Assembly: GCF_002563955.1 (NCBI RefSeq)
Contig: NZ_PDJE01000001.1
Coordinates: forward strand, 868,001 to 932,000
Origin: Paramicrobacterium agarici
GTDB lineage: Bacteria > Actinomycetota > Actinomycetes > Actinomycetales > Microbacteriaceae
Length of the DNA: 64,000 bases
Reading direction: 5' to 3'
Of this stretch, positions 32,491-40,646 are shown one piece after another. A program made the translations under genes and the position numbers. Every line of letters begins with the position of its first letter. Position 1 is the stretch's first letter. The notes under the pieces were generated by a model that was not told the DNA's origin, searched no databases, and worked only from the letters and a program-made list of their open reading frames with translations.

Positions 32491-33263
32491 TGGATCTGCA
32501 GCTTCAGGGAAAGACCGCGTTCGTCGCGGCATCCACGGGCGGACTCGGCCGCGCGATCGCTGAGGCACTCGGTGCCGAGGGCGCGAACGTCGTGGTCACC
32601 GGTCGCCGCGGCGACGTGGCCGAGCAGATCGCCGCGGGGCTGCCCTCAGCCGTCGGCATCGAACTCGACGTGACCGACGCGGCCTCGCGGGCCGCTGCGG
32701 TCGAGAAGGCGACGCACATCTTCGGCCCCATCGACATTCTCGTCATCAACGGGCCTGGACCTCGACCGGGAACGGCGGCGGATTCGACGGCGGCAGACGT
32801 CGCCGATTCATTCGAGCGGCTCGTCGCGCCGGGGCAGGACCTCGTCTCGCGCGTGCTTCCGGGCATGCGTGAACGAGGCAGCGGCCGCATCGTCGCGGTG
32901 GGCTCGAGCGGCATCGTCTCGCCGATTCCCAACCTCTCGTCGTCGAACATGGGGCGGGCGGCGCTCGCGGGCTACCTCAAGACGCTCGCCGCAGAGGTCG
33001 CCGCCGACGGAGTGACCGTCAACCTCGTGCTGCCCGGACGCATCGCCACTGACCGCGTCGCCCAGCTCGACGCGGCTCAAGCCGAGCGGCAGGGAATCGA
33101 CCCCGCCGAGGCACGGGCGCGCTCTGAACAGACCATTCCTGCGGGCCGCTACGGTGACCCGAGCGAGTTCGGCGCCGCTGCCGCGTTTCTCTGCAGCGCC
33201 CAGGCCGCCTACATCACCGGCGTCGCCCTGCGCGTCGACGGCGGCCTCGTGCGCACCCTCTGA
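32490..33263 (+). CDS. SDR family protein with altered catalytic residues
   Basis: A 257-residue Rossmann-fold SDR (FVAASTGGLGRAIAEALGAE, DILVINGPGP). The catalytic Ser region is VAVGSSG (S139), but the YxxxK position reads SNMGR: S152 replaces Tyr and R156 replaces Lys. This atypical SNxxR pattern occurs in a FabG-like subgroup. Either proton transfer is done differently or the protein is not a classical dehydrogenase. The ATG overlaps the lyase stop (TGATG), so the two products are probably made in equal amounts and may act on the same compound. Confidence 0.87.
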   Translation: MDLQLQGKTAFVAASTGGLGRAIAEALGAEGANVVVTGRRGDVAEQIAAGLPSAVGIELDVTDAASRAAAVEKATHIFGPIDILVINGPGPRPGTAADSTAADVADSFERLVAPGQDLVSRVLPGMRERGSGRIVAVGSSGIVSPIPNLSSSNMGRAALAGYLKTLAAEVAADGVTVNLVLPGRIATDRVAQLDAAQAERQGIDPAEARARSEQTIPAGRYGDPSEFGAAAAFLCSAQAAYITGVALRVDGGLVRTL

Positions 33264-33296
33264 CTTCAACCGACCGTTCGCGAAAGGACGATTCTC

Positions 33297-34733
33297 ATGA
33301 CTTCACCCGCTATCGCCCAGCACCTCATCGGCGGCGAGCTCTTCGGCGACGCCGCCAAAGAGCGCCGCAACCCGGCACGTCCCGGTGACGTCGCCGTGCT
33401 CGCTCCCGTCGGGGGAACGACAGAGACGGATGCTGCCATCGCAGCGGCCGTCGATGCTCAGCGCGCCTGGGCGACGACGCCCGCGCCCGCCCGCGGCGCC
33501 GTTCTGCTGAAGGCTGCGCAGCTGCTCACCGAACGCAAGACGCAGATCGCCGAAGACCTCGTGCGCGAAGAGGGAAAGACCCGCGCTGAGGCCGAGGGTG
33601 AAGTGGGGCGCGCGATCGGCGTTTTCCAGTTCTTCGGCTCGCTCGGCTGGTCGGCGAGCGGCTCGGTCTACCCGAGCGGCATGCCGAGCACCACCGTGAC
33701 CACGCGGCGCGAACCCCTCGGCGTTGTCGGGCTCATCACCCCCTGGAACTTCCCCATCGCGATTCCCGCGTGGAAGACCGCGCCAGCGCTCATCAGCGGC
33801 AATGCGGTCGTGCTGAAGCCCGCCGAGATCACGCCGATGTCGGCAACGCACCTCGGCATGGCGCTGCGCGACGCCGGACTGCCCGCCGGCATCTTCAATG
33901 TCGTGCATGGCCGCGGGAGCGTCGTCGGCGACGCGCTCGCTCGTGACCCCCGCGTGGCGGCGCTCTCGTTCACCGGATCAACCGCCGTCGGCCTCAGCCT
34001 GCAGCAGACCCTGCACGCCCGCCGCGCCCGCGCGCAGCTCGAGATGGGCGGAAAGAACGGTGTTCTCGTGCTCGACGATGCCGATGCTGCCAAGGCGGCG
34101 CAGGTCGTCGCGGCCGGCGCGTTCAGCCTCACGGGCCAGGCGTGCACGGCGACGTCGCGCGTGTATGTCACGCCCGGGGTTCGCCAGGCGTTCCTCGACG
34201 AGCTCACGACACTCGCCGGCACGTATGTTCCGGGCGATGGGCTCGATGCCGGCACAAAGATGGGCCCGGTGGTCAGTGACGCGCAGCTTGAGCGCGATGT
34301 CTCTGCGGTTCAGGATGCTGTCGACGGCGGGGCTCGCCTGGCCTACGGTGACGCGAGTGCCGACGGTCTGCGCTTCGCCCCCGTTGTCGCCACCGACGTC
34401 GCGCACTCGGACCCGATCGCGACAGACGAGATCTTCGGACCGGTCGTCGCCGTTCTCGACGTCGACGACTACGAATCCGGTCTCGCGGCGATCAACGACT
34501 CGCCGTACGGCCTCACGGCGGGCATCTGCACAGACAGCCTTACGCATTCGACGGACTTCGCCGCGCGCGTGCAGGCCGGTGTCGTCAAGATCAACCGGCC
34601 GACGTCGGGGCTCGACCTGCACGTTCCGTTCGGCGGCGTGAAGGACTCGTCGTCCAACACGTTCCGCGAGCAGGGGCACACGGCCACGGAGTTCTACACG
34701 TGGGAGAAGACCGTCTACACAGGACTCGAGTAG
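33297..34733 (+). CDS. Aldehyde dehydrogenase family protein
   Basis: A 478-residue NAD(P)-dependent aldehyde dehydrogenase. Catalytic residues are complete: N151 (PWNFP), K174 (VLKPAEITP), E249 (LEMGGKN) and C283 (GQACTATSR). Length and motifs fit the succinate-semialdehyde/vanillin/ketoglutarate-semialdehyde group. GAAAGGA precedes the ATG. As the late enzyme of the operon it would oxidise the aldehyde released by the lyase to an acid that enters central metabolism. The specific aldehyde is unknown. Confidence 0.92.
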   Translation: MTSPAIAQHLIGGELFGDAAKERRNPARPGDVAVLAPVGGTTETDAAIAAAVDAQRAWATTPAPARGAVLLKAAQLLTERKTQIAEDLVREEGKTRAEAEGEVGRAIGVFQFFGSLGWSASGSVYPSGMPSTTVTTRREPLGVVGLITPWNFPIAIPAWKTAPALISGNAVVLKPAEITPMSATHLGMALRDAGLPAGIFNVVHGRGSVVGDALARDPRVAALSFTGSTAVGLSLQQTLHARRARAQLEMGGKNGVLVLDDADAAKAAQVVAAGAFSLTGQACTATSRVYVTPGVRQAFLDELTTLAGTYVPGDGLDAGTKMGPVVSDAQLERDVSAVQDAVDGGARLAYGDASADGLRFAPVVATDVAHSDPIATDEIFGPVVAVLDVDDYESGLAAINDSPYGLTAGICTDSLTHSTDFAARVQAGVVKINRPTSGLDLHVPFGGVKDSSSNTFREQGHTATEFYTWEKTVYTGLE

Positions 34734-34747
34734 GCAGGGCGGCGAAT

Positions 34748-35158
34748 ATGCAGACGCTGACGAGTGCCGATGACGAGCTGCGCGAGGCAGCATCCGCTGT
34801 GCTTGTGCGTGCACACGATTCGCGGCAGCATCGTGTCGCGGCGGCCGTGCGCGGCACGTCTGGTGCAATTTACACGGGGCTCAGCCTGTCGACGGCCCGC
34901 GTGAACGTGTGCGCGGAGCCGACGGCGATCGCGAATGCGCGCATCGCGGGGGAGGACGCGGTCGACACGATCGTCGCCGTGGGGCTCGACCCAGACGACG
35001 TGCCGATTGTGATCAACCCCTGTGGCGTGTGCCGTGAACTGGTGCCGAACTTTGGCGACAGCATCCGCGTGATCGTTTCGGACGGCGGCGATGTGGGAGC
35101 GGTGTCGACGTCGGACCTGCTGCCGATTCCGTGGGTGCGGGCCCGCTCGTACGACTGA
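34748..35158 (+). CDS. Cytidine deaminase-like zinc protein
   Basis: About 136 residues from ATG 34748. The zinc-dependent deaminase motif is present: C55-A-E57 (VNVCAEPTAIANA) and P91-C92-G-V-C95 (NPCGVCREL). The fold resembles small CDA/blasticidin-deaminase proteins. It is 14 bp after the aldehyde dehydrogenase gene and probably in the same transcript. A deaminase at the end of an organic-acid operon suggests that the starting compound, or a side product, contains an amino group on a ring or imine. Pyrimidine salvage remains possible. Confidence 0.82.
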   Translation: MQTLTSADDELREAASAVLVRAHDSRQHRVAAAVRGTSGAIYTGLSLSTARVNVCAEPTAIANARIAGEDAVDTIVAVGLDPDDVPIVINPCGVCRELVPNFGDSIRVIVSDGGDVGAVSTSDLLPIPWVRARSYD

Positions 35159-35179
35159 GTCTCCTCTCGGCGAGCTGAG

Positions 35180-35204
35180 TGATATCATTGATATCGAGTG
35201 GAGG
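35180..35204 (+). promoter_or_regulatory. Control site and ribosome site of the toxin-antitoxin pair
   Basis: TGATATCA (35180-35187) is a perfect palindrome followed by a related TTGATATCGA, so GATATC occurs twice, 10 bp apart. Paired palindromes of this kind upstream of vapBC-type operons bind the antitoxin-toxin complex. GGAGG at 35200-35204 supports the GTG start at 35213. Confidence 0.55.
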
Positions 35205-35212
35205 TGCGTAGC

Positions 35213-35458
35213 GTGGCTCAAATTCTGATTCGCAACCTGCCCGACGAGGCGAAAGAAGCTTTGCGTGCGCGGGCACAGGCTCGCGGGCATTCGATGGAGG
35301 CCGAAGCGCGGCGGATTCTCCTTGACGCCGCGCTTCCAGATCGTGACGCTCCCGTGCTCGCCTGGCTCGATCATGCAGCGCGTCTGCGAGAAGAGGTCGG
35401 GGGCGTTGAGCTGCCGCTGCCAAGCAGGAGGGAACCGCGATCAGCTGAGCTTTCATGA
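35213..35458 (+). CDS. FitA/VapB-type ribbon-helix-helix antitoxin
   Basis: An 81-residue antitoxin. I chose GTG 35213 (8 bp after GGAGG) over GTG 35198. The N-terminal AQILIRNLPDEAKEALRARA with AQARGHSMEAEARRILLDA is a ribbon-helix-helix DNA-binding domain. The C-terminal tail (VLAWLDHAARLREEVGGVEL) would wrap around the toxin. The stop overlaps the toxin ATG by 4 bp, the standard antitoxin-first arrangement. It should repress its own promoter through the GATATC repeats. Confidence 0.9.
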   Translation: MAQILIRNLPDEAKEALRARAQARGHSMEAEARRILLDAALPDRDAPVLAWLDHAARLREEVGGVELPLPSRREPRSAELS

Positions 35459-35871
35459 TCATTGTCGACACAAACGTCTGGTCAGAGTCGTTGCGGCCGC
35501 AGCCTGATCAAGCAGTGCTCGCGTGGCTGCGTGAGCAGCACCGCGAAGCGCACCTGGCGGTAACCACTGTGCATGAGTTGCAATTCGGGGTGTTGAATAT
35601 GCCAGAGGGAGCTCGGAAGGAATCGCTCGAACGTGCGGTGTCGCGGATGCTGGTGCAGCTCGCCCCGCGGGTGATCTCGTACGATTATGCTGCAGCGATT
35701 GCCCATGCTGAGCTACGGCATCATGCGCGAGAGACTGGTCGAGCTATAAGCAGCGAAGACGGGCAGATCCTCGCGATCGCTGCCCTGAATGGTGCTTCGA
35801 TTGCTACTCGCAACGTTCGTGATTTCGATGGTTTCGGAGTTCCGATTGTCAATCCCTGGGAAGCATCCTGA
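35455..35871 (+). CDS. VapC/FitB-type PIN-domain ribonuclease toxin
   Basis: A 138-residue PIN-domain toxin with all four acidic positions: D5 (VDTNVW), E41 (TVHELQFG), D102 (SSEDGQILAIA) and D123 (TRNVRDFDG). Length and motifs match FitB-like VapC proteins, so it should be an active Mg-dependent RNase neutralised by the upstream antitoxin. The ATG overlaps the antitoxin stop. The pair lies between the catabolic island and unrelated genes, a common position for such modules. Confidence 0.93.
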   Translation: MIIVDTNVWSESLRPQPDQAVLAWLREQHREAHLAVTTVHELQFGVLNMPEGARKESLERAVSRMLVQLAPRVISYDYAAAIAHAELRHHARETGRAISSEDGQILAIAALNGASIATRNVRDFDGFGVPIVNPWEAS

Positions 35872-35912
35872 ACGGGCGATGTCCGCACTGCGCTCGCTTC
35901 TGATCAGCCACG

Positions 35913-36929
35913 CTAGCCGAGCGCGGAGTTCAGCGCCCCGACGAGGATCGCGACGAGCAAGACGGCGAACGTGCCGACCGCAATGAGCGTCGCGACGTGG
36001 TTCTCAACGAGCAGGGCGATGAACTCTCGAATGAAGGCGCTCGGCACGAAGTAGCGGGCCGTGCGCGACCCGACGACCTGAGCATCGACGTTCATGCGGC
36101 GCGCAAGCGATGCCGTACGCAGCACGTGGTAGTCGCTCGTGACGAGCATGATCGGGCCTGATCTCCCCACGCTTTCGAGAAGCTCGAGCGAGCGTGTGAT
36201 GTTCTCGCTCGTGCTTGTCGACGTCGTCTCGCTAAGGATGTCTGACGCGGGAACGCCCTGGTCGCGCAGGTACTCGGCCATCGCCTCGCCCTCGGGTCGC
36301 GGCTCGTCGTCGCCCTGTCCGCCCGACGGCACGAGCAGCGGGCGATTGCCGCGCGCGAGTTCCTTGCGGTAGACCTGCAGCCCGCGATCGAGACGCCCGC
36401 GCAGAAGCGGTGGAACGCGACCGCGAATGAGTCCCGAGCCGTGCACGACGATCGCCGCCGGCGTGAACGAGTGGCGCATGCGCCCATAGACAACCGAGTA
36501 GACCGCGAACGAGACGAAGGCCACGCTCGCATACGCCGAGGCGAGGCCGATGAGCGCGGCGAGCCAGAACCCGGTCATGCCGAACTGCAGGACGAGCACG
36601 ACGGAGACGACGGGCAGGGCGAGAACGATCACGCCGACGATGAGCGAGAGCTGGTTGCCCAGACTGTGCCCCTCGCGGCGCAGCATCGTGATGCCGTTGG
36701 CAATGAGGCCGATGCCGAAGACGAGGATGCTGAGGGGAATCGCGAGAGCGAGCAGCCACAGTGCCACGGCGGCGAAGAAGTTGTACTCGGCGAGCACGAG
36801 CAGAATGCCGACTCCGCCAAACGCGATGGCGGCCACAAGGAACGGTCCGTTGCGCAGCAGCCGCGGGTCCTTCTTGTGCGACACGAGATAGCACGCGCCG
36901 AACACGATCCCGATGGCCAGAAGCAGCAT
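35913..36929 (-). CDS. DUF218/ElyC-SanA-YdcF family membrane protein
   Basis: About 338 residues from ATG 36929; the frame extends to 37091, but those codons read as non-protein, and no strong ribosome site marks the start. The N-terminal half has about five hydrophobic segments (MLLLAIGIVFGACYL, WLLALAIPLSILVFGIGLIA and others). The C-terminal half is a DUF218 domain: AAIVVHGSGLIRGRVPPLL, LVPSGGQGDDEPRPEGEAMA, TSTSENITRSLELL, MLVTSDYHVLRTA. A terminal hydrophobic helix follows. Relatives affect cell-envelope carbohydrate metabolism; the reaction is unknown. Confidence 0.85.
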   Translation of the reverse strand: MLLLAIGIVFGACYLVSHKKDPRLLRNGPFLVAAIAFGGVGILLVLAEYNFFAAVALWLLALAIPLSILVFGIGLIANGITMLRREGHSLGNQLSLIVGVIVLALPVVSVVLVLQFGMTGFWLAALIGLASAYASVAFVSFAVYSVVYGRMRHSFTPAAIVVHGSGLIRGRVPPLLRGRLDRGLQVYRKELARGNRPLLVPSGGQGDDEPRPEGEAMAEYLRDQGVPASDILSETTSTSTSENITRSLELLESVGRSGPIMLVTSDYHVLRTASLARRMNVDAQVVGSRTARYFVPSAFIREFIALLVENHVATLIAVGTFAVLLVAILVGALNSALG

Positions 36930-37035
36930 GGTTGTCACACTACAGACGGAAGCTGCCGCACCGCGTCGCTCGCGAGAACGAAGCACGGCAACGTCCTGAT
37001 GACTTTTGCCGTGACCATTGACCGAAAGCACCGAT

Positions 37036-37205
37036 ATGTCTGGCCCAGAACTATGCGATGAGCAGGCACGCGGATTCACCATCGTTCGCATCTTTGAGGC
37101 AACGCCCGAAGAAGTGCGGAAGGCGTGGGCGGTCAGCCGGGTGATGGCTTCTTCTATGACGGCTGCGTCGGCGTGCTCGATGTGCTCGGCGACTACGTGA
37201 GCTGA
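37036..37205 (+). pseudogene. SRPBCC (AHSA1-like) protein remnant with internal deletion
   Basis: From ATG 37036 the frame reads ARGFTIVRIFEATPEEVRKAW, nearly the canonical first strand and helix of SRPBCC proteins. It then loses sense. After a frame change at about 37128, the sequence reads DGFFYDGCVGVLDVLGDYVS and a stop at 37203-37205, which matches the C-terminal helix of the same family. The middle of the domain, about 90 residues, is missing. This is a deleted, non-functional gene and not a short protein. Confidence 0.6.
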
Positions 37206-37249
37206 GGAGTGTGGGGAGCGCGGTATGACAGCGCGCCCCAGACGGACAT

Positions 37250-38269
37250 CTAGGGGTGGTTCGCGACCGTACTCTCGCGTGCGACGAGACGGTGAGGGGC
37301 GATAACTTCTTCTGCTGGTGTCTCGGGCTCGTCGATTCGCGTTGCGATTCGGCGCACCGCTTCTCGTGCGATGAAGGGGGTGTCGAGCGATACGGTGCTG
37401 AGTGATGGACGAGCGAATCGTCCCTCGTCCACGTCATCGATGCCGATTACGGCGATATCGCCGGGCACATCGAGACCCGCGTCGAAGACCGCGCGCATTG
37501 CTCCGATCGCGAGGAGATCGGAGAAGCAGAAGATTGCGTCGGGCAGCGGTGACAGTGCCAAGAGCGCCCGCGTTGCTTCGTAGCCGGCTTCGCGACTGTA
37601 GTGTTCGGCGGTAATGGCGAACTCAGGGTGCGTGACGAGGCCTGCTGTGTCCAGCGCCTTCGTGTATCCGGCGAATCGCTGGAGTGGCGTCGAGTATTCT
37701 TCTTGCGGCTGCGAGCCGATGGCTGCGATGCGCTCGCGGCCGATCTCGGCGAGGTGCGCTACCGCGTCCATTGCCGCTGCCACGTTGTCGATTGCGACGT
37801 GATCGTAGCGCCCGTCGAACTCGTGCTCACCGAGGAGCACGAGGGGCATTTTCGTCGAGCCGTGCATATCGAGGAGCTCAGCCTTTGTCACCAGGGGGCT
37901 GAACAGCATCCCGTCGAACAGCATCGTTCGGTCGTCGCCCATGAGGAGCTGGCGTTCCCGATCGTGGTCATGACCCGTCTGGTCGATCATGACGCGATAT
38001 CCGTATTCTGCCGCTGCGTCGATGACATCACGAGCGAGCTCGCTGAAGTAGGGCACCGTGATCTCGGGCACGACGAGACCGAGCAAGCCAGTGCGCCCCG
38101 TTCGCAGCGTGCGGGCCACGGGATTCGCGCGATAATCCAGCTCTTCGATCGCAGCTAGCACCTTCGCACGCATGCGCTTACTGACATGCTCGTACCCGCT
38201 TACAACATTCGAGACAGTACGGACGGATACTGCGGCCCGTTCGGCGACATCGCGAAGAGTGGCTGGCAT
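37250..38269 (-). CDS. LacI family transcriptional regulator
   Basis: A 339-residue repressor. The N-terminal LacI headpiece is TLRDVAERAAVSVRTVSNVV, followed by a hinge helix ANPVARTLRTGRTG. The core is a periplasmic-binding-protein-like sugar sensor: LGLVVPEITVPYFSELARDV, FDGMLFSPLV, AIDNVAAAMDAVAHLAEIGR, IGIDDVDEGRFARPSLSTV. It is divergent from the sugar ABC/GH2 operon with two operator-like palindromes between, so it should repress that operon until a sugar, perhaps a product of the GH2 enzyme, binds. Confidence 0.93.
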   Translation of the reverse strand: MPATLRDVAERAAVSVRTVSNVVSGYEHVSKRMRAKVLAAIEELDYRANPVARTLRTGRTGLLGLVVPEITVPYFSELARDVIDAAAEYGYRVMIDQTGHDHDRERQLLMGDDRTMLFDGMLFSPLVTKAELLDMHGSTKMPLVLLGEHEFDGRYDHVAIDNVAAAMDAVAHLAEIGRERIAAIGSQPQEEYSTPLQRFAGYTKALDTAGLVTHPEFAITAEHYSREAGYEATRALLALSPLPDAIFCFSDLLAIGAMRAVFDAGLDVPGDIAVIGIDDVDEGRFARPSLSTVSLDTPFIAREAVRRIATRIDEPETPAEEVIAPHRLVARESTVANHP

Positions 38270-38283
38270 GAAAGCATCCTATC

Positions 38284-38331
38284 GTTTGCAACGTGTGCAA
38301 ACAGGCGCTACAGTTTGCATACGTTGGAAAA
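38284..38331 (+). promoter_or_regulatory. LacI-type operators and promoter of the ABC/GH2 operon
   Basis: GTTTGCA-ACGTG-TGCAAAC (38284-38302) has perfect 7-bp arms. GTTTGCA-TACGT-TGGAAAA (38313-38331) is an imperfect second copy, centred 29 bp downstream. TTGCAA (38286-38291) and TACAGT (38309-38314), 17 bp apart, form a promoter in which both boxes are covered by operator sequence. The repressor gene is divergent, so the same sites may control it. Confidence 0.75.
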
Positions 38332-38348
38332 TTCACGAGGGAGTGTCC

Positions 38349-39713
38349 ATGTACCCCAACTCCAAACGGCGCAGCCCCCGCCTCGCCGCCGCCGGCGCCG
38401 TTGCGCTTGCCGCCCTAACGTTGACAGCGTGCGGCCCGAGCATCACCAGCGGTGGTGATGATGCCGCATCCGATCGCCTTCAGGCTCCGACAGCCGAGCA
38501 ACCCGAGGGCGAGATCACCATCTGGGACCGCTCAGGCGATCTCTTCGAGGTCTTTGAGGGAGTCATCGACGACTTCAACGAGAAGTACCCGGAGATCACC
38601 GTCAATCACGAAGCCGTCGACATCGACGCCAAGCTGCAGAACACGCTCATCACGGGAACCGACGTGCCCGATGGCGTCTTTCTCGACGACGCGATGGTCA
38701 GCGGATACGCCGACTACCTATGGGATCTGAGCGACGTGCTCGATCCGTACATCGACGACATCGCCCCGCAGAAGATTGATGTGAACACGATCGGCGGAGG
38801 CATCTACGGCGTCCCATACGACCTTGACCCCGGACTGCTGTTCTATAACGCTGCGGCCCTTGATGAGGCAGGGGTCGACGTCGAGAGCATCGAGACCTAC
38901 GATGATCTGCTCGCTGCCGCTCAGGCATATAAGGACGTGAATCCCGACGCGCATCCGATTCATCTCGAGCAATCGGAGTTCCTCGGCCAGTTGCAGCTTG
39001 AGATGTACGCGAGCCAGATGGGCACATCAATTGCGGATGCTGACGGCACGCTGCGTCTCGATAGCCCGGAGTACGAGAAGATTCTCACATTCCTCGACAC
39101 GGTTCAGTCAGAGGGTCTCGGAACCCGGGCCGAGTATCTGACGCCCACCGACATTGCCGAGATGGAGAACGGCAACCAGGTGTTCTACCCCTGGGCGATC
39201 TGGTTCAGTTTCGCACCGCAGCAGCTTCTGCCCGAGACCAGCGGAGACTGGCGAGCGATGCCCCTTCCCGCCTGGGAAGACGGCGGTGCGCGAAGTGGAG
39301 CGATGGGAGGCTCATCGTTTGTGTTGCCCAAGGATGGCGAGAACTCTGAACTCGCGTGGCTCTTCTATGAATTCCTCATGTACGACGAGGCCGGCTACAC
39401 AGCGGTCTGGGGGCCGAACGACGTCTATCCGAACGGGCTCAACACGTCGATTCCTGCGTACCTGCCAGCAGCCGACCCTGAAAACCCGCTCTTCGAGCCG
39501 GTCGAAGCGCTGGGCGGCCAGGATCTCTGGGAAGTTGCCACCTCAGCCGGCTCGCAGATCCCGGCGGGCACCTCGATCCCGCCGTGGTGGAACGGTGCAG
39601 CCGAGTACCTCGGAAATGACATCCAGCGGATGCTCGACGGCGACCTCACGCCCGAAGAGGTGATCAGACAATCGTCCGACGCCATTCAGAAGAACCTCAT
39701 CGATCGACAGTGA
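38349..39713 (+). CDS. ABC transporter sugar-binding lipoprotein (family 1 SBP)
   Basis: About 454 residues from ATG 38349 (GAGGGAG upstream). A signal peptide ends in the lipobox LTLTAC. The mature protein is a MalE/UgpB-like family 1 binding protein: GEITIWDRSGDLFEVFEGVI, VPYDLDPGLLFYNAAALDEAG, GNQVFYPWAIWFS, GGSSFVLPKDGENSELAWLF. It should capture an oligosaccharide or glycoside for the two permeases that follow. No ATPase gene is present in the operon, so a shared MsmK/UgpC-type ATPase elsewhere is presumably used, as is common in Gram-positive bacteria. Confidence 0.92.
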   Translation: MYPNSKRRSPRLAAAGAVALAALTLTACGPSITSGGDDAASDRLQAPTAEQPEGEITIWDRSGDLFEVFEGVIDDFNEKYPEITVNHEAVDIDAKLQNTLITGTDVPDGVFLDDAMVSGYADYLWDLSDVLDPYIDDIAPQKIDVNTIGGGIYGVPYDLDPGLLFYNAAALDEAGVDVESIETYDDLLAAAQAYKDVNPDAHPIHLEQSEFLGQLQLEMYASQMGTSIADADGTLRLDSPEYEKILTFLDTVQSEGLGTRAEYLTPTDIAEMENGNQVFYPWAIWFSFAPQQLLPETSGDWRAMPLPAWEDGGARSGAMGGSSFVLPKDGENSELAWLFYEFLMYDEAGYTAVWGPNDVYPNGLNTSIPAYLPAADPENPLFEPVEALGGQDLWEVATSAGSQIPAGTSIPPWWNGAAEYLGNDIQRMLDGDLTPEEVIRQSSDAIQKNLIDRQ

Positions 39714-39726
39714 CCCAAACACACGC

Positions 39727-40644
39727 ATGACGACAACAGCCCTCCACTCCGCGGACCGGACGTTCACACGCCGCCACCGCGCAGCGAAATTCAAACGCCG
39801 CATCGCACCGTATGTGTTCGTCGCGCCGTTCATCGCGATCTTTCTCGCCTTCAGCGTCTACCCGCTGTTCTTCACCGCGAGACTGAGCTTCACGAACTGG
39901 CGCGGCACCGGGGCCGCGGAGTGGGTGGGCTGGGGAAACTACACGTATCTGCTCACGAGCCCGGGCTTCTGGAACTCACTCGCCAACTCCGGTGTGCTGT
40001 GGCTTCTGATCGTGCCCATTCAAATCGTTGTCTCGGTCATCGTCGCCGTGCTGCTCAACTCTGCGAAGCTCAAGCTGCGTGGCATGTATCGCGTTGCGTT
40101 CATTGTGCCGTTCGTCACGCCGCTGGTTGCGGTCGCTCAAATTTGGGTCGTGCTCTTCGACCAGCACTACGGGGCCATCAATGCCGTGCTCGGCACGGTC
40201 GGCATTCCTGAGATCGGCTGGCTGACGACGAGTGCATGGGCGAAGCCGACGTTGGCACTGCTCTTTCTCTGGAAGACGACGGGATTCATCATCATCATTC
40301 TGCTGTCGGGGCTTCAGTCGATCGATGGCTCGCTCTACGAGGCTGCCGAGCTCGACGGCGCGTCACGGATTCGCCAGCTGTGGAGCATCACCGTTCCTCT
40401 TCTACGGCGAACGATCATGTTCGCCGTCGTGCTGCAGACGCTTGCCGTGTTTCAGATGTTTGCCGAACCGTTCGTCGTCACTCAGGGAGGCCCCTACAAC
40501 TCCACGACCACGGCAGGGTACTACCTCTACAACCACATCACGCGAGCCGATCTGGGAACGGGAGCGGCGAATTCCTTCCTTCTCGTGATCCTCGTGATGA
40601 TCCTCTCGCTCTTCTTCGTCCGACTGCTGAGAGCAAAGGACTGA
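39727..40644 (+). CDS. Sugar ABC transporter permease, MalF/UgpA family
   Basis: A 305-residue polytopic permease. A basic N-terminus (RRHRAAKFKRRIAPYVF) precedes the first membrane segment. The cytoplasmic EAA coupling loop is YEAAELDGASRIRQLWSITV, followed by PLLRRTI, and TQGGPYNSTTTAGYYLY is the typical last periplasmic segment. It lies 13 bp after the binding-protein gene and 2 bp before its partner permease. Both belong to the carbohydrate uptake transporter 1 type, which imports di- and oligosaccharides. Confidence 0.93.
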   Translation: MTTTALHSADRTFTRRHRAAKFKRRIAPYVFVAPFIAIFLAFSVYPLFFTARLSFTNWRGTGAAEWVGWGNYTYLLTSPGFWNSLANSGVLWLLIVPIQIVVSVIVAVLLNSAKLKLRGMYRVAFIVPFVTPLVAVAQIWVVLFDQHYGAINAVLGTVGIPEIGWLTTSAWAKPTLALLFLWKTTGFIIIILLSGLQSIDGSLYEAAELDGASRIRQLWSITVPLLRRTIMFAVVLQTLAVFQMFAEPFVVTQGGPYNSTTTAGYYLYNHITRADLGTGAANSFLLVILVMILSLFFVRLLRAKD

Positions 40645-40646
40645 TC

